Shown: piece by piece, positions 17,583 through 26,776 of the stretch | How the letters are laid out: each line of letters starts with the position of its first letter | How positions within the stretch are numbered: position 1 is the stretch's first letter | DNA from: Acidobacteriota bacterium | GTDB taxonomy: Bacteria; Acidobacteriota; Terriglobia; Bryobacterales; UBA6623 | Reading direction: 5' to 3' | DNA length: 64,000 bases | Assembly (NCBI GenBank): GCA_016125275.1 | Contig: WGMB01000001.1 | Coordinates: 248,001 to 312,000, forward strand | Notes under the pieces: generated by a model | The model's database searches: none | What the model was told of the DNA's origin: nothing | What the model saw: the letters and a program-made list of their open reading frames with translations, nothing else | Position numbers and translations under genes: made by a program

Positions 17583-18935
17583 ATGAGATACCTGCTCGGG
17601 CTGTTTCTTGCGACGGCGGCGTTGGCTCAGCCGCGGCCGAACGTGATCTTCGTCCTGGTGGACGACATGGGCTATGCCGATACGACGCCGTACGGTAACC
17701 CGTACAACAAGACGCCGAACGTGGAGCGGATGGCGAGGGAGGGCATGCGGTTCACGCAGGCTTACGCGGCCGCGCCGAACTGTTCGCCGACGCGGGCGAG
17801 CATCCTGACGGGCCACTGGCCGGCGCGGACGGGCGTGACGCAGTACCTACCGGGCAACGACTTCCCTTGGGCCAAGCTGTTGCAGGCGGAGCTGCCCGAA
17901 GGGCTGCCGCTGGACGAGACCATCTTGGCGCAGCCGCTCGGCCGGGCCGGCTACGCCACGGCCAGCGTGGGCAAGTGGCATCTGGGCGGCGGCGAGTACC
18001 TGCCGGAGAACCGGGGCTTCGACCTAAACTTCGCGGGAGGCCCCTGGGGCAGCCACAACTCGATGTTCGCGCCCTACAAAGGCGAGCCGATTCTGGCCGG
18101 GCCGCCCGGGGAGTATCTGACCGACCGGCTGGCGGCCTTCTCGGAGTCGTTCATCCAGGCCAACCGGGACCAGCCGTTCTTCCTCTACCTGCCGCTGTAC
18201 TCGGTGCACGGGCCGGTGGAGGCCAAGCAGTCGCGCATCGACGGGTTCGCCGGCAAGCCCGATCCGACCGGCGGCCACGACCCGACCTATGCGGCGATGG
18301 TGGAAGGCGTCGATTGGATCGTGGGGCGGTTGATGGACAAGCTGGAGGAGCTGAACCTGACCGAGCGTACGGCGATCTTCTTTTTCTCTGACAACGGCGG
18401 CACCAAGCGCGCTGACAATCGGCCGCTGCGCAGCGTGAAGGGCTGGCTGTACGAGGGCGGCGTGCGCGAGCCGCTGATCGTTCGGTGGCCGGGGACGATT
18501 CCGGCGGGGCGGGTCGACGAGACGCCGGTGACGTCGATCGACTTCTACCCGACGATCCTTTCGATGACGGGCGTGGCGGACGCGGCGGGCCACGTCTCCG
18601 ACGGCGTGGATCTCATGCCCCTTTTGCGGGGCGAGGGGAGGCCGGCGCCGCGGACGCTGTATTGGCACTATCCGCACTATTCCAACGCAGGCAGCCCGCC
18701 GTCGGGGGCCCTGCGCGAGGGCGACCTGAAGCTGATCGAGTGGTTTGAGGACGACCGGGTGGAGCTGTTCGACCTGGCGGCGGACGTCTCCGAGCAGAAG
18801 GATTTGGCGCAGGAGCGTCCGGCGGAGGCGCGGCGGCTGCTGGAGAAGCTGCGGGCGTGGCGCAAGAGCGTGGGCGCCAAACCAGCTTTGCCGAACCCGA
18901 ACTACGATCCGGCGAAGGTCAAGCGGCGCAAGTAG
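17583..18935 (+). CDS. Exported S1 sulfatase, arylsulfatase A-like
   Basis: A 450-residue sulfatase. The ATG at 17583 gives a Sec signal peptide (MRYLLGLFLATAALAQ); the frame is open far upstream but antisense to another gene. Metal ligands lie in FVLVDDMGYAD, the formylglycine cysteine is C67 in CSPTR, KWHLGG lies near residue 125, and FFFSDNGG carries the later Asp/Asn ligands. This motif set (SDNGG) fits arylsulfatase A-type members and differs from the iduronate-sulfatase-like enzyme at 7288. It is convergent with a TonB-like gene seven bases away. Confidence 0.92.
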   Translation: MRYLLGLFLATAALAQPRPNVIFVLVDDMGYADTTPYGNPYNKTPNVERMAREGMRFTQAYAAAPNCSPTRASILTGHWPARTGVTQYLPGNDFPWAKLLQAELPEGLPLDETILAQPLGRAGYATASVGKWHLGGGEYLPENRGFDLNFAGGPWGSHNSMFAPYKGEPILAGPPGEYLTDRLAAFSESFIQANRDQPFFLYLPLYSVHGPVEAKQSRIDGFAGKPDPTGGHDPTYAAMVEGVDWIVGRLMDKLEELNLTERTAIFFFSDNGGTKRADNRPLRSVKGWLYEGGVREPLIVRWPGTIPAGRVDETPVTSIDFYPTILSMTGVADAAGHVSDGVDLMPLLRGEGRPAPRTLYWHYPHYSNAGSPPSGALREGDLKLIEWFEDDRVELFDLAADVSEQKDLAQERPAEARRLLEKLRAWRKSVGAKPALPNPNYDPAKVKRRK

Positions 18936-18942
18936 GGAGCGC

Positions 18943-19701
18943 TCAGCGGCGCTTCTTCTTCTTGGCGGCCTTGGGGTCGTCCGGCGGCGGTTCGGGCGGC
19001 AGCAGGATGTTGAACTTGACCTCGATGTTGGTCTGGACCTCGACGGCCTTGCCGTTGAGGACGGTGGGCTTGTAGCGCCACTGCTGGACGGCTTCGATGG
19101 CGGCGGCAGCCAGCAGGGGGTGGCCGCTGAGCAGGGTGAGCTGCCGGATGGTTCCGTCGCGCGCGATGATCGCCTGCAGAGTGACCACGCCGCTGATGCG
19201 CTGCTCCAGAGCCTCGGGCGGGAACTGGGGCTTGACCTGCTCGATGAGCCGCGCCGACTGCACGTGGCCGCCCACGATGATGGGTTTGACGATGGGCGGC
19301 TGCTGGAGGAACGGCAACACGCCGGGGCCGTTGGGAGAGCCGCCGTAGACGCCTCCCGGCATGCCGCCCAGCGGCGCCGACAGAGCCATTTTGGGAGCGT
19401 TCTCCTCCAGCAAGGCGACCTGATCGGGGATCCGGTTGGGCTGATGTAGGACCTCTTCGAAGCGCTCCGGCCGGACCTGGGGCTCGACCTTCACCTGCGG
19501 CGGAGGAGGCGGCGCGGGCGGAGGAGGCGGGGCGAGCAGGAAGAGCGTCTCCTTCCAGGCGTGCTGGGGAATCCGGTAGGTGTAGAGCAGGGGCAGGATG
19601 ACGAGCGTGGCGACGAGCAGGAATTGGGCCGCGAGAGAGGCGCCGAAGGCCGCTCCCCGGCGGCCCGCGTCATGGCTCGCGATGAGGCTCTGCTCGAACA
19701 C
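18943..19701 (-). CDS. TonB-family energy transducer
   Basis: A 252-residue protein with the TonB layout: short cytoplasmic N-terminus, one membrane anchor (about residues 20-42), a proline-rich stretch (APPPPPAPPPPPQVKVEPQ) and a C-terminal domain with FPPEALEQRISGVVTLQAII and a final QQWRYKPTVLNGKAVEVQT-like segment, typical of TonB_C. It would couple the inner-membrane proton motive force to an outer-membrane receptor. ExbB/ExbD genes are not in the window; a TonB-receptor-like gene is at 53169-56642, far away. The start is GTG at 19701. Confidence 0.88.
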   Translation of the reverse strand: MFEQSLIASHDAGRRGAAFGASLAAQFLLVATLVILPLLYTYRIPQHAWKETLFLLAPPPPPAPPPPPQVKVEPQVRPERFEEVLHQPNRIPDQVALLEENAPKMALSAPLGGMPGGVYGGSPNGPGVLPFLQQPPIVKPIIVGGHVQSARLIEQVKPQFPPEALEQRISGVVTLQAIIARDGTIRQLTLLSGHPLLAAAAIEAVQQWRYKPTVLNGKAVEVQTNIEVKFNILLPPEPPPDDPKAAKKKKRR

Positions 19702-19785
19702 CCGGATCGTTCAGGCGTCCGGCCGGGCGGAAAGGTTGCACCGCTCGAACCGGCGCGGGTGCGCTTCCGCGCAGCCCTGAAAAAA

Positions 19786-21165
19786 TCACCCCTTCAGGGC
19801 CCAATTGCCCAGCCGGACGGCCAGCTCGTCCTCGGTGCGTTCGCCGAAGGCTTTGAGTCGGGCCGCCAAGTCGTTGACGACATCCGGTTTGGAGGCGTAG
19901 AGGTTGTTGTTCTCCTCCGGGTCGGCGTCGATGTCATAGAGCTCGCCGGGCCGATAGGCGGGGCGATTGTCAAACAGTCGCAGCACGAGCTTCCAGCGTT
20001 CCCAGCGGATGGCCCGCTCCTCATAGAAGGAGCCGTCGATGGCGGCCTGGGGCAGGTTCTGCATCACGCAGGGGGCTTCCCAGCGGTCCTTCCCGGAATT
20101 GACCACGTCGAACAGGTTGCGGCCGTGCAGGAACGGACGGCGGGCCTCGACCTCGACGGTACCGACCAAGGGGTTGATGCCGGCGGCGTCTAGGATGGTC
20201 GGCATGAGGTCGACGGAGCTGACGCCGGACTTCCAGACCTTGCCCTGGGGCAGGCGCTTGGGGTAGCGCAGGATCAGCGGGATGCGGGCGACCTCGTCGT
20301 AGGGAATGCACATGCCTTCGGCCGTGCCGGGGCGGTCCCGCCAGGTGCGGCCGTGCTCGGTGGTCACGATGATGAAGGTGTTGTCGAGCTGGCCGGTACG
20401 CTCGAGGGTTTCGAGAAAGCGGCCGACGTTCCAGTCCAGCGCGGAGACGTTGCCCCAGTAGCCGGGGTATTCCTGGCCGCGGTAGAGGTCGGCGAAGCGC
20501 TGGGGCGGGTCGAGCGGCTCGTGGGGCGTGTAGTAGCTCTGGTAGAGCAGCCAGGGCTCGTCGGAGCCGGCGCGTTCCTCGATGAACTTGAGGCCCTGGT
20601 CCGTGTGCACGTCGGGCCGGTAGCGGGACTTGTGCGGCTCGGCGAGCCAGTGCCGCAGCATCGAGTTGAAACCCTTCCAGTAGTCGAAGAAGCCCGGGTT
20701 CATGGGCCCCAGGTGCCATTTGCCGATGTGGCCGGTGGAGTAGCCGCCGCTGTTGAGAAAGAAGGCCCAGTTGTCGATCAGCTTGAAGCGAGGGTCGCGC
20801 CAGGGATCCGGGATAGGTTCCTGGTAGTTGGAAGGCAACGTGCTGGGCTTGATGGGGTAGACGTTGCGACGCAGGCCGTGCCAGTGCGGGTAGCTGCCGG
20901 TGAGGATGGAGGCCCGCGTGGGGCCGCAGAGCGCCTGGGGAACGTAGCAGTTGTCGAAGCGGACGCCCTCGGAGGCGATTCGGTCGATGTTGGGCGTATG
21001 GGTTTCGCGCAGGCCGTAGCAGTTGAAGGCGTCGCGGCGGCACTTGTCGAACAGCAGGAAGAGGATGTTCGGCGGCCGGTCGGCTGCGGAGGAAGAGGTT
21101 TGCGGCGAAGCGCCGGCGGCGAGGGGGAGAGCTCCGGCGGAGGACAGGAAGCTGCGACGATCCAT
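19786..21165 (-). CDS. Exported S1 sulfatase with Tat-like signal
   Basis: A 459-residue sulfatase. The N-terminus MDRRSFLSSAGALPLAAG is a twin-arginine-type signal. Metal-binding LFDKCRRDAFN follows, and the formylglycine cysteine is C80 in CGPTR. Other visible motifs are GKWHLGP near residue 145 and VTTEHGRTW near 290, where the family's SDHG is replaced by TEHG. It differs enough from the other three sulfatases to have another substrate. Its 3' end lies just after a small inverted repeat. A TATGCT box lies eight bases before the ATG. Confidence 0.9.
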   Translation of the reverse strand: MDRRSFLSSAGALPLAAGASPQTSSSAADRPPNILFLLFDKCRRDAFNCYGLRETHTPNIDRIASEGVRFDNCYVPQALCGPTRASILTGSYPHWHGLRRNVYPIKPSTLPSNYQEPIPDPWRDPRFKLIDNWAFFLNSGGYSTGHIGKWHLGPMNPGFFDYWKGFNSMLRHWLAEPHKSRYRPDVHTDQGLKFIEERAGSDEPWLLYQSYYTPHEPLDPPQRFADLYRGQEYPGYWGNVSALDWNVGRFLETLERTGQLDNTFIIVTTEHGRTWRDRPGTAEGMCIPYDEVARIPLILRYPKRLPQGKVWKSGVSSVDLMPTILDAAGINPLVGTVEVEARRPFLHGRNLFDVVNSGKDRWEAPCVMQNLPQAAIDGSFYEERAIRWERWKLVLRLFDNRPAYRPGELYDIDADPEENNNLYASKPDVVNDLAARLKAFGERTEDELAVRLGNWALKG

Positions 21166-21173
21166 CGCGCCCT

Positions 21174-21179
21174 AGCATA
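21174..21179 (-). promoter_or_regulatory. Probable -10 box (TATGCT) of the sulfatase starting at 21165, leaderless arrangement
   Basis: On the minus strand TATGCT is followed by eight bases and then ATG. Only a weak AGGG lies between, and no good -35 was seen. Confidence 0.38.
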
Positions 21180-21289
21180 GCCGGATTGGCCCCGGGGATG
21201 CTCCCCCTAAGATGTACAGAGACGGCCTAGCTGTTGGAGAGGCTCTCTTTTGCGAAGGTTGAGACGGATCGAGGACCGTGATTTCCACC

Positions 21290-23650
21290 ATGCAGAACGC
21301 CATATCCCCCGAATTGCTCGAACGGATGGACGCCTATTGGAGGGCGGCCAACTACCTGTCGGTCGGCCAGATCTACTTGCGGGACAACCCGTTGGTGCGG
21401 GAGCCGCTGACGCTCGAGCACGTGAAGCCTAGGCTGTTGGGCCACTGGGGCACGACCCCGGGGCTGAATTTCATCTACGTCCACATGAACCGGGCGATCC
21501 GCGAGCGCGACTTGAACGCGATTTATGTCACCGGTCCTGGGCACGGCGGGCCGGGGCTGGTCGCCAACACGTATCTGGAAGGGACTTACAGCGAAGTGTA
21601 CCCCGAGATTTCGCGGGACGTGGAAGGGTTGCGCAGGCTGTGCATCCAGTTCTCGTGGCCGTACGGCATCCCCAGCCACGTGGCGCCGGAGACGCCGGGA
21701 TCGATCAACGAGGGCGGGGAGCTGGGCTACTGTTTGCTGCACGCCCACGGCGCGGTGTTCGACAACCCGGACCTGGTGGCCTGCTGCGTGGTGGGCGACG
21801 GAGAGGCCGAGACGGGCGCCTGCGCGGCCAGTTGGCATTCCAACAAGCTCCTCAATCCGGCTCGCGACGGGGCTGTGCTGCCGATTCTGCACCTCAACGG
21901 CTACAAGATCGCCAACCCCACCATCCTGGCCCGCATCGGCGAGGACGAGTTGCTGGATCTGTTCCGCGGCTATGGCTATGCGCCCCGCATCTTGGAGGGC
22001 GACGATCCCAAGACGATGCATCCGCGGATGGCGGCCGTGCTCGACGAGATGCTCGACGAGATCGCGGCGATCCAGCGCAAGGCTCGCCAGGAGGGCGCGA
22101 CGGAGCGTCCGCGCTGGCCGATGCTGATCCTGAAGACGCCCAAGGGTTGGACCGGGCCGAAGATGGTGGACGGCAAGCCGAGCGAGGGCTCCTTCCGCGC
22201 GCACCAGGTGCCGCTCGCCGGGCTGGCGGACAACCCGGAGCACTTGCGGCAGCTCGAGCAGTGGCTGCACAGCTACCGCCCCGAGGAGCTCTTTGAGGAG
22301 GACGGACGCTTTCGACCGGATCTGGCCGAGCTGGCGCCGGAAGGCGATCGGCGCATGGGCGCGAACCCTCACGCCAACGGCGGGCTGCTGCTGCAAGACC
22401 TGAAGATGCCGGACTTCCGGGACTACGGCGTGGAGGTTCCGCGGCCGGGCGGCGCAGTGGCGGAGTCCACGCGCGTGCTGGGAGGGTTTCTGCGGGATGT
22501 GATGCGGGGGAATGCGGAGGAGGCGAACTTCCGGGTTTTTGGGCCGGACGAGACGGCGTCGAACCGTTTGTCGGCGCTCTACGAGGTGACGTCCAAGGAG
22601 CTGATGGCCGAGCTGCGGCCGGATGACGAGCACATCGCCGCCGACGGGAGGGTGCTGGAGGTCTTGAGCGAGCACCTGTGCCAGGGCTGGCTGGAGGGCT
22701 ACCTGCTGACCGGACGCCACGGCTTCTTCTCCTGCTACGAGGCGTTCATCCACATCGTCGATTCGATGTTCAATCAGCACGCCAAGTGGCTCAAGAGCTG
22801 CCGTGAGATCCCTTGGCGCAAGCCGATCGCCTCGTTGACGTATCTATTGACGTCTCACGTGTGGCGGCAAGACCACAATGGGTTTTCGCACCAGGACCCG
22901 GGCTTTATCGACCATGTGGTGAACAAGAAGGCGGACGTGATCCGCATCTACCTGCCGCCGGACGCCAACACGCTGCTGTCGGTGGCCGATCACTGCCTGC
23001 GGAGCCGCAACTACGTGAACGTGATCGTGGCCGGCAAGCAGATGGAGGCGCAGTGGCTGACCGTCGACGAGGCCGCCCGGCACTGCAAGGCCGGCATCGG
23101 CAAGTGGGACTGGGCCAGCAACGACCAGGACGGCGAGCCGGATGTGGTGATGGCCTGCGCCGGCGATGTGCCGACGCTCGAGACGCTGGCGGCGGTGACG
23201 ATTCTGCGGAAGCGGCTGCCGGAGCTGCGCATCCGCGTGGTGAACGTGGTGGACCTGATGACGCTGCAGCCGGAGAGCGAGCACCCGCACGGCCTCGACG
23301 ACGCGAGCTTCGACGCGCTGTTCACCACCGACAAGCCGATCATCTTCTGTTACCACGGCTACCCCTGGCTCATCCATCGGCTGACCTACCGGCGGCGCAA
23401 CCACGCCAATCTGCATGTGCGCGGCTACAAGGAAGAGGGCACGACGACCACGCCTTTCGACATGGCCGTGCTCAACAACATCGACCGCTACCAGCTTGCC
23501 GGCGACGTGGTGAGCCGCGTGCCGAGCCTGAAGGTGACGGGCGATGTGGTGACGCAGTTCGTGGATGACAAGCTGCGGGAGCACCGGCAGTACGTAGCCG
23601 CCCATGGCGAGGACATGCCCGAGGTGCGCGATTGGGTGTGGGACCTGTGA
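21290..23650 (+). CDS. xfp: D-xylulose 5-phosphate/D-fructose 6-phosphate phosphoketolase
   Basis: A thiamine-diphosphate enzyme of about 786 residues that cleaves xylulose-5-P or fructose-6-P to acetyl-phosphate. Recognisable are [18 protein letters not shown] near the start, GPGHGGPG near residue 85, the ThDP motif GDGEAETG near 170, GYKIANPT, and [13 protein letters not shown] near 525. Length is typical. A GTG at 21278 is also possible: GAGGA lies two bases before it and 14 before the ATG, so neither spacing is ideal. The acetate kinase gene overlaps its stop, so acetyl-phosphate can be turned into ATP and acetate directly. Confidence 0.94.
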   Translation: MQNAISPELLERMDAYWRAANYLSVGQIYLRDNPLVREPLTLEHVKPRLLGHWGTTPGLNFIYVHMNRAIRERDLNAIYVTGPGHGGPGLVANTYLEGTYSEVYPEISRDVEGLRRLCIQFSWPYGIPSHVAPETPGSINEGGELGYCLLHAHGAVFDNPDLVACCVVGDGEAETGACAASWHSNKLLNPARDGAVLPILHLNGYKIANPTILARIGEDELLDLFRGYGYAPRILEGDDPKTMHPRMAAVLDEMLDEIAAIQRKARQEGATERPRWPMLILKTPKGWTGPKMVDGKPSEGSFRAHQVPLAGLADNPEHLRQLEQWLHSYRPEELFEEDGRFRPDLAELAPEGDRRMGANPHANGGLLLQDLKMPDFRDYGVEVPRPGGAVAESTRVLGGFLRDVMRGNAEEANFRVFGPDETASNRLSALYEVTSKELMAELRPDDEHIAADGRVLEVLSEHLCQGWLEGYLLTGRHGFFSCYEAFIHIVDSMFNQHAKWLKSCREIPWRKPIASLTYLLTSHVWRQDHNGFSHQDPGFIDHVVNKKADVIRIYLPPDANTLLSVADHCLRSRNYVNVIVAGKQMEAQWLTVDEAARHCKAGIGKWDWASNDQDGEPDVVMACAGDVPTLETLAAVTILRKRLPELRIRVVNVVDLMTLQPESEHPHGLDDASFDALFTTDKPIIFCYHGYPWLIHRLTYRRRNHANLHVRGYKEEGTTTTPFDMAVLNNIDRYQLAGDVVSRVPSLKVTGDVVTQFVDDKLREHRQYVAAHGEDMPEVRDWVWDL

Positions 23651-24813
23651 GCTCGGCTCGGGTCGTGCTGAGTCTCAACAGCGGGTCGTCGTCGTTCAAG
23701 TTCGGACTGTATCGGCTCGACGACGAGCCGCGGCTGCTTGCTCGCGGGGCGGCTCGCCAGGAGGACGGCGGCTATCGGCTGGAGGCCCAGGGGCCGTCCG
23801 GCGACGATCTGCACGTAGAGGGCTCGGCGGCGACCGACCAACCGGGAGCGCTGGCGGAGACCGTCGAGGCCTTGGGGCGCGCAGGTCTGCCGACGCCCGA
23901 CGGGCTGGGGCACCGCATCGTTCACGGCGGACCGACGCTGCGTGCGCCGGCCCGTGTGGATGATGCGGTGTTGGATGAGCTGCGCCACGTGATTCCTCTG
24001 GCTCCATTGCACTTACCGCAGGAGATCGCGTTGATTGAAGCGGCGGCGCAGACATTTCCGCAGACCCCGCAGGCGGTGTGCTTCGACACGGCCTTCCACG
24101 CCGACATGCCCGAGGTTGCCCGGCGGATGCCGCTGCCGCGTGAGCTTTGGGCCGAGGGCGTGCGGCGGTATGGTTTTCACGGGTTGTCGTATGAATCCGT
24201 GGTGGCGGCGCTGGGCGGACGGCTGCGACGGCGGGCGGTAATCGCCCATCTGGGCAACGGAGCGAGCTTGGCGGCGGTGCTCGACGGACGCTGCGTGGAC
24301 ACGACGATGGGCCTAACGCCGGCGGGCGGGCTGATGATGGGCACGCGCTGCGGAGACATCGACCCGGGCGCGCTGGTCTACCTGCTGCGGGAGCGCAAGC
24401 TGACCGTGAAAGAGCTCGACGAGTTGGTGAACGAGCGATCCGGGCTGCTGGGCGTTTCAGGCGGCGTTTCGGACATGAAGCGGCTGCTGGAGCTGCGGGC
24501 GAGCGAGGCCGCGGCGGCTCAAGCCGTGGAGATGTTCTGCCGCATCGCTCGCAAACACATCGCCGCAATGGCCGCGGCGCTGGGAGGGATGGAGCAGTTG
24601 GTCTTTACCGGGGCGATCGGGGCGCGCTCGGCGGAGATTCGGCGCGAGATCTGCGCCGGGCTGGGGTTTCTGGGTGTGGCGCTGGATGAAGGCCGCAACG
24701 AGCGCGCCGAAGCGGCCATCGAGGTCGAAGGGGCGGCGTGCGAGGTCCGCATCGTCCCGACCCAGGAGGAAAAGCGCATCGCAGAGCTGACCGGCCGGAC
24801 GCTGTGGCCTTAA
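23647..24813 (+). CDS. ackA: Acetate kinase
   Basis: A 388-residue ASKHA-fold kinase. Family motifs are [22 protein letters not shown] near residue 90, [21 protein letters not shown] near 175, [11 protein letters not shown], a glycine-rich [18 protein letters not shown] and [13 protein letters not shown]. It takes acetyl-phosphate from the phosphoketolase encoded immediately upstream and makes ATP and acetate. The GTG start shares bases with the upstream TGA (GTGA). No phosphotransacetylase gene is present in this run, consistent with supply by phosphoketolase. Confidence 0.95.
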   Translation: MSSARVVLSLNSGSSSFKFGLYRLDDEPRLLARGAARQEDGGYRLEAQGPSGDDLHVEGSAATDQPGALAETVEALGRAGLPTPDGLGHRIVHGGPTLRAPARVDDAVLDELRHVIPLAPLHLPQEIALIEAAAQTFPQTPQAVCFDTAFHADMPEVARRMPLPRELWAEGVRRYGFHGLSYESVVAALGGRLRRRAVIAHLGNGASLAAVLDGRCVDTTMGLTPAGGLMMGTRCGDIDPGALVYLLRERKLTVKELDELVNERSGLLGVSGGVSDMKRLLELRASEAAAAQAVEMFCRIARKHIAAMAAALGGMEQLVFTGAIGARSAEIRREICAGLGFLGVALDEGRNERAEAAIEVEGAACEVRIVPTQEEKRIAELTGRTLWP

Positions 24814-24830
24814 GGGCGATACTGGAATCG

Positions 24831-25907
24831 GTGACGGCGGCGGAGGTCAAACAAGTGGCGCGGAGCCTGGGCTTCGACCTCGTCGGCGTGGCCCGCGCCG
24901 AACCCGCCCCGGAGGCGGCGTTCTACCCGGAATGGTTGCGGCGCGGCTACCACGGGGCGATGGGGTATCTGGAGGGTAGGCGGGGGGAGATGCGCTCGGA
25001 CCCGCGCACCCTGCTGAAGGCGGCCCGCTCGATCGTCTGCGTCGGACAGGTATACAACGCGGCGGCTCCGTACTCCACAGACCCCTCGACCCAGGGCCGG
25101 GGCTGGGTGGCGCGGTACGCCTGGGGCGAGGACTACCACCTGGCGCTCAAGAACAAGCTCTACGAGCTGGTGGGCGCCATGCGGGAGAGGGCGGGGGAGT
25201 TTCGCTTCAAGGTGTGCGTGGACACCTCTCCGCTGCTCGAGAGGGCCCACGCCCATCAGGCCGGGCTGGGCTGGATAGGCCGCAACACCTGCTTGATCAA
25301 TGAGGGGCTGGGGTCGTGGGTCTTCTTGGGGGCGGTTCTGGTTTCGCTGGAGCTGGAGCCGGACGGCCCGGCGCCGTTTCGGTGCGGAAGCTGCACCCGC
25401 TGCATCGACGCTTGCCCGACGGACGCGCTGATTCCGTTGGCGCCGGGCGAGGGGCCGTCGCACGCGCTCGACTCCCGGCGCTGCATCAGCTACCAGACGA
25501 TCGAGCGGCGCGGCGCGATTCCGGCGGAAGAGCGGGAGGGGCTGGGGAGGCACGTGTTCGGTTGCGACATCTGCCAGGACGTTTGCCCCTGGAATCGGCC
25601 CGAACGGGCGGCCGTGAGCCGCGTTCCGGAGTACGCCCCGGACGGCGCCGGGCCGAATCCGGCCGAGCTGGACCTGGCCGAAGCCGCGTCGCTGACGCAA
25701 GAAGAGTTCGAGGAGCGGTTCGCCCATTCGCCGATCGAGAGGACGCGCTACCAGGGCTTTCTGCGGAATGTGTGCGTGGCGATGGGCAACCTGGGCGACG
25801 AGTCGTTTCGGGCGCCGCTGGAGCGGCTGGCCGAAAGCGAGGACCCGGTGGTGCGGGAGCACGCCGCTTGGGCGCTGACCAAGCTGGCTACTCGGGAACG
25901 GTGTTGA
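24831..25907 (+). CDS. queG: Epoxyqueuosine reductase
   Basis: A protein of about 358 residues performing the last step of queuosine tRNA modification, using a cobalamin cofactor and two 4Fe-4S clusters. The clusters are shown by CGSCTRCIDACP near residue 190 and CDICQDVCPWN near 248. Other family stretches are GFDLVGVARAEP at the N-terminus, VDTSPLLERAHAHQAGLGWIGRNTCLI read in parts, and HEAT-like helices at the C-terminus. A GTG at 24804 is an alternative start; 24831 fits the usual N-terminal length. It follows ackA by 17 bases. QueG needs cobalamin, which the operon at the start of the window helps to supply. Confidence 0.92.
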   Translation: MTAAEVKQVARSLGFDLVGVARAEPAPEAAFYPEWLRRGYHGAMGYLEGRRGEMRSDPRTLLKAARSIVCVGQVYNAAAPYSTDPSTQGRGWVARYAWGEDYHLALKNKLYELVGAMRERAGEFRFKVCVDTSPLLERAHAHQAGLGWIGRNTCLINEGLGSWVFLGAVLVSLELEPDGPAPFRCGSCTRCIDACPTDALIPLAPGEGPSHALDSRRCISYQTIERRGAIPAEEREGLGRHVFGCDICQDVCPWNRPERAAVSRVPEYAPDGAGPNPAELDLAEAASLTQEEFEERFAHSPIERTRYQGFLRNVCVAMGNLGDESFRAPLERLAESEDPVVREHAAWALTKLATRERC

Positions 25908-26703
25908 CCAAGTCCGTGTAGCCTTCGGCGCAGACCATCTGGAAGGCTTTGACGACCTGGTTCTGCATCAAGCCGCCGGTCCAGCGGTCCACGCCCACGG
26001 CCAAGCCGGTGGCGGCGCTGTCGGTGCATTGGGAGCGCGCCGGGAAGAAGGTTCCGCGAATGGGGTCTTGGCGAGGGTAGACGGAGTCGGCCACGCCTTG
26101 GGGCAGGCCTCCGGAGAGCTGCCCGTTGATGGTGCTGTTCTCCGAGATCCAGCCGGCGTAGGTGGCCGTCGCCGCGGAGGTTCGGACCCAGTTGACGGGC
26201 TCGGTGCGGCCCGTGATATCGACCATTCGCTGGCCCTTGGCGAGCCCGGTGATCTGAGCGCACTCGAAGCGGATGTCGTCGAGGAAGACGTTGTCGAGCG
26301 TGTAGACGGCCAGGAAGCCTTCGATGGCTTGGTCCTGCTTGCAGATGGCTCGGCGCGGCGAGCCGCCCTGGGTGTTGCCGGCCCAATTGGAGCCGTCGCC
26401 GTAGACTTCCTTGCCGACCCAGAACAGCCGGCCGCTGCGGCGGTCCTGGTGGAGGGGGGCGCAGAGCGGCTGCATGTAGTCGACGACGGAGCCCTTGCGG
26501 ATGCGCACGCCGACCATGGCGTCATAGGGATGCCGGCAACGCAGCACCTTGACGCCGCCGCCGTAGCTGGTGACGTTGCCGCCGCCCACGTTTTGGGTGA
26601 GGATCTCGTAGCTTTCGATTTGGAACGGGCCGAGCAGATCCTGGGCGGCCAGGGGCGCGGCGGCCAGCAGCAGACAGGGCAGGAATCGGCGTCCAAGTGG
26701 CAT
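25888..26703 (-). CDS. Exported protein of unknown function, cysteine-containing beta-rich
   Basis: A 271-residue protein with a Sec signal (MPLGRRFLPCLLLAAAPLAAQ); an ATG ten codons upstream would lengthen it without benefit. After the signal come GGGVKVLRCRHPYDAMVGV, RKGSVVDYMQPLCAPL and then several aromatic/glycine strands, with six further cysteines that could form disulfides. The repeated Gly-Gly and hydrophobic alternation suggests a beta-rich lectin-like or binding fold, but no family was recognised. It is convergent and overlapping with queG by 20 bases, and divergent from the flavoenzyme gene with a recognisable promoter between them. Confidence 0.65.
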   Translation of the reverse strand: MPLGRRFLPCLLLAAAPLAAQDLLGPFQIESYEILTQNVGGGNVTSYGGGVKVLRCRHPYDAMVGVRIRKGSVVDYMQPLCAPLHQDRRSGRLFWVGKEVYGDGSNWAGNTQGGSPRRAICKQDQAIEGFLAVYTLDNVFLDDIRFECAQITGLAKGQRMVDITGRTEPVNWVRTSAATATYAGWISENSTINGQLSGGLPQGVADSVYPRQDPIRGTFFPARSQCTDSAATGLAVGVDRWTGGLMQNQVVKAFQMVCAEGYTDLVNTVPE

Positions 26704-26738
26704 GGTGGCGACCGAAGAAGATTTCCGCTTCACCCCAG

Positions 26739-26766
26739 ATTATAAGCGCGTCGGAATCTGCTACAA
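26739..26766 (-). promoter_or_regulatory. Sigma-70-like promoter for the exported protein gene at 26703
   Basis: On the minus strand TTGTAG (26766-26761) and TATAAT (26744-26739) are separated by 16 bases. The start codon is 35 bases after the -10 box, giving a normal leader. It stands in contrast to the leaderless-type sites elsewhere in this window. Confidence 0.55.
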
Positions 26767-26776
26767 CGGAAGCGCC

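Noticed and set aside
19774-19800. Inverted repeat GCCCTGAA/TTCAGGGC as a terminator of the sulfatase gene
   Set aside because: One arm lies in the coding end and the stop codon falls in the loop; no convincing T tract in the right place.
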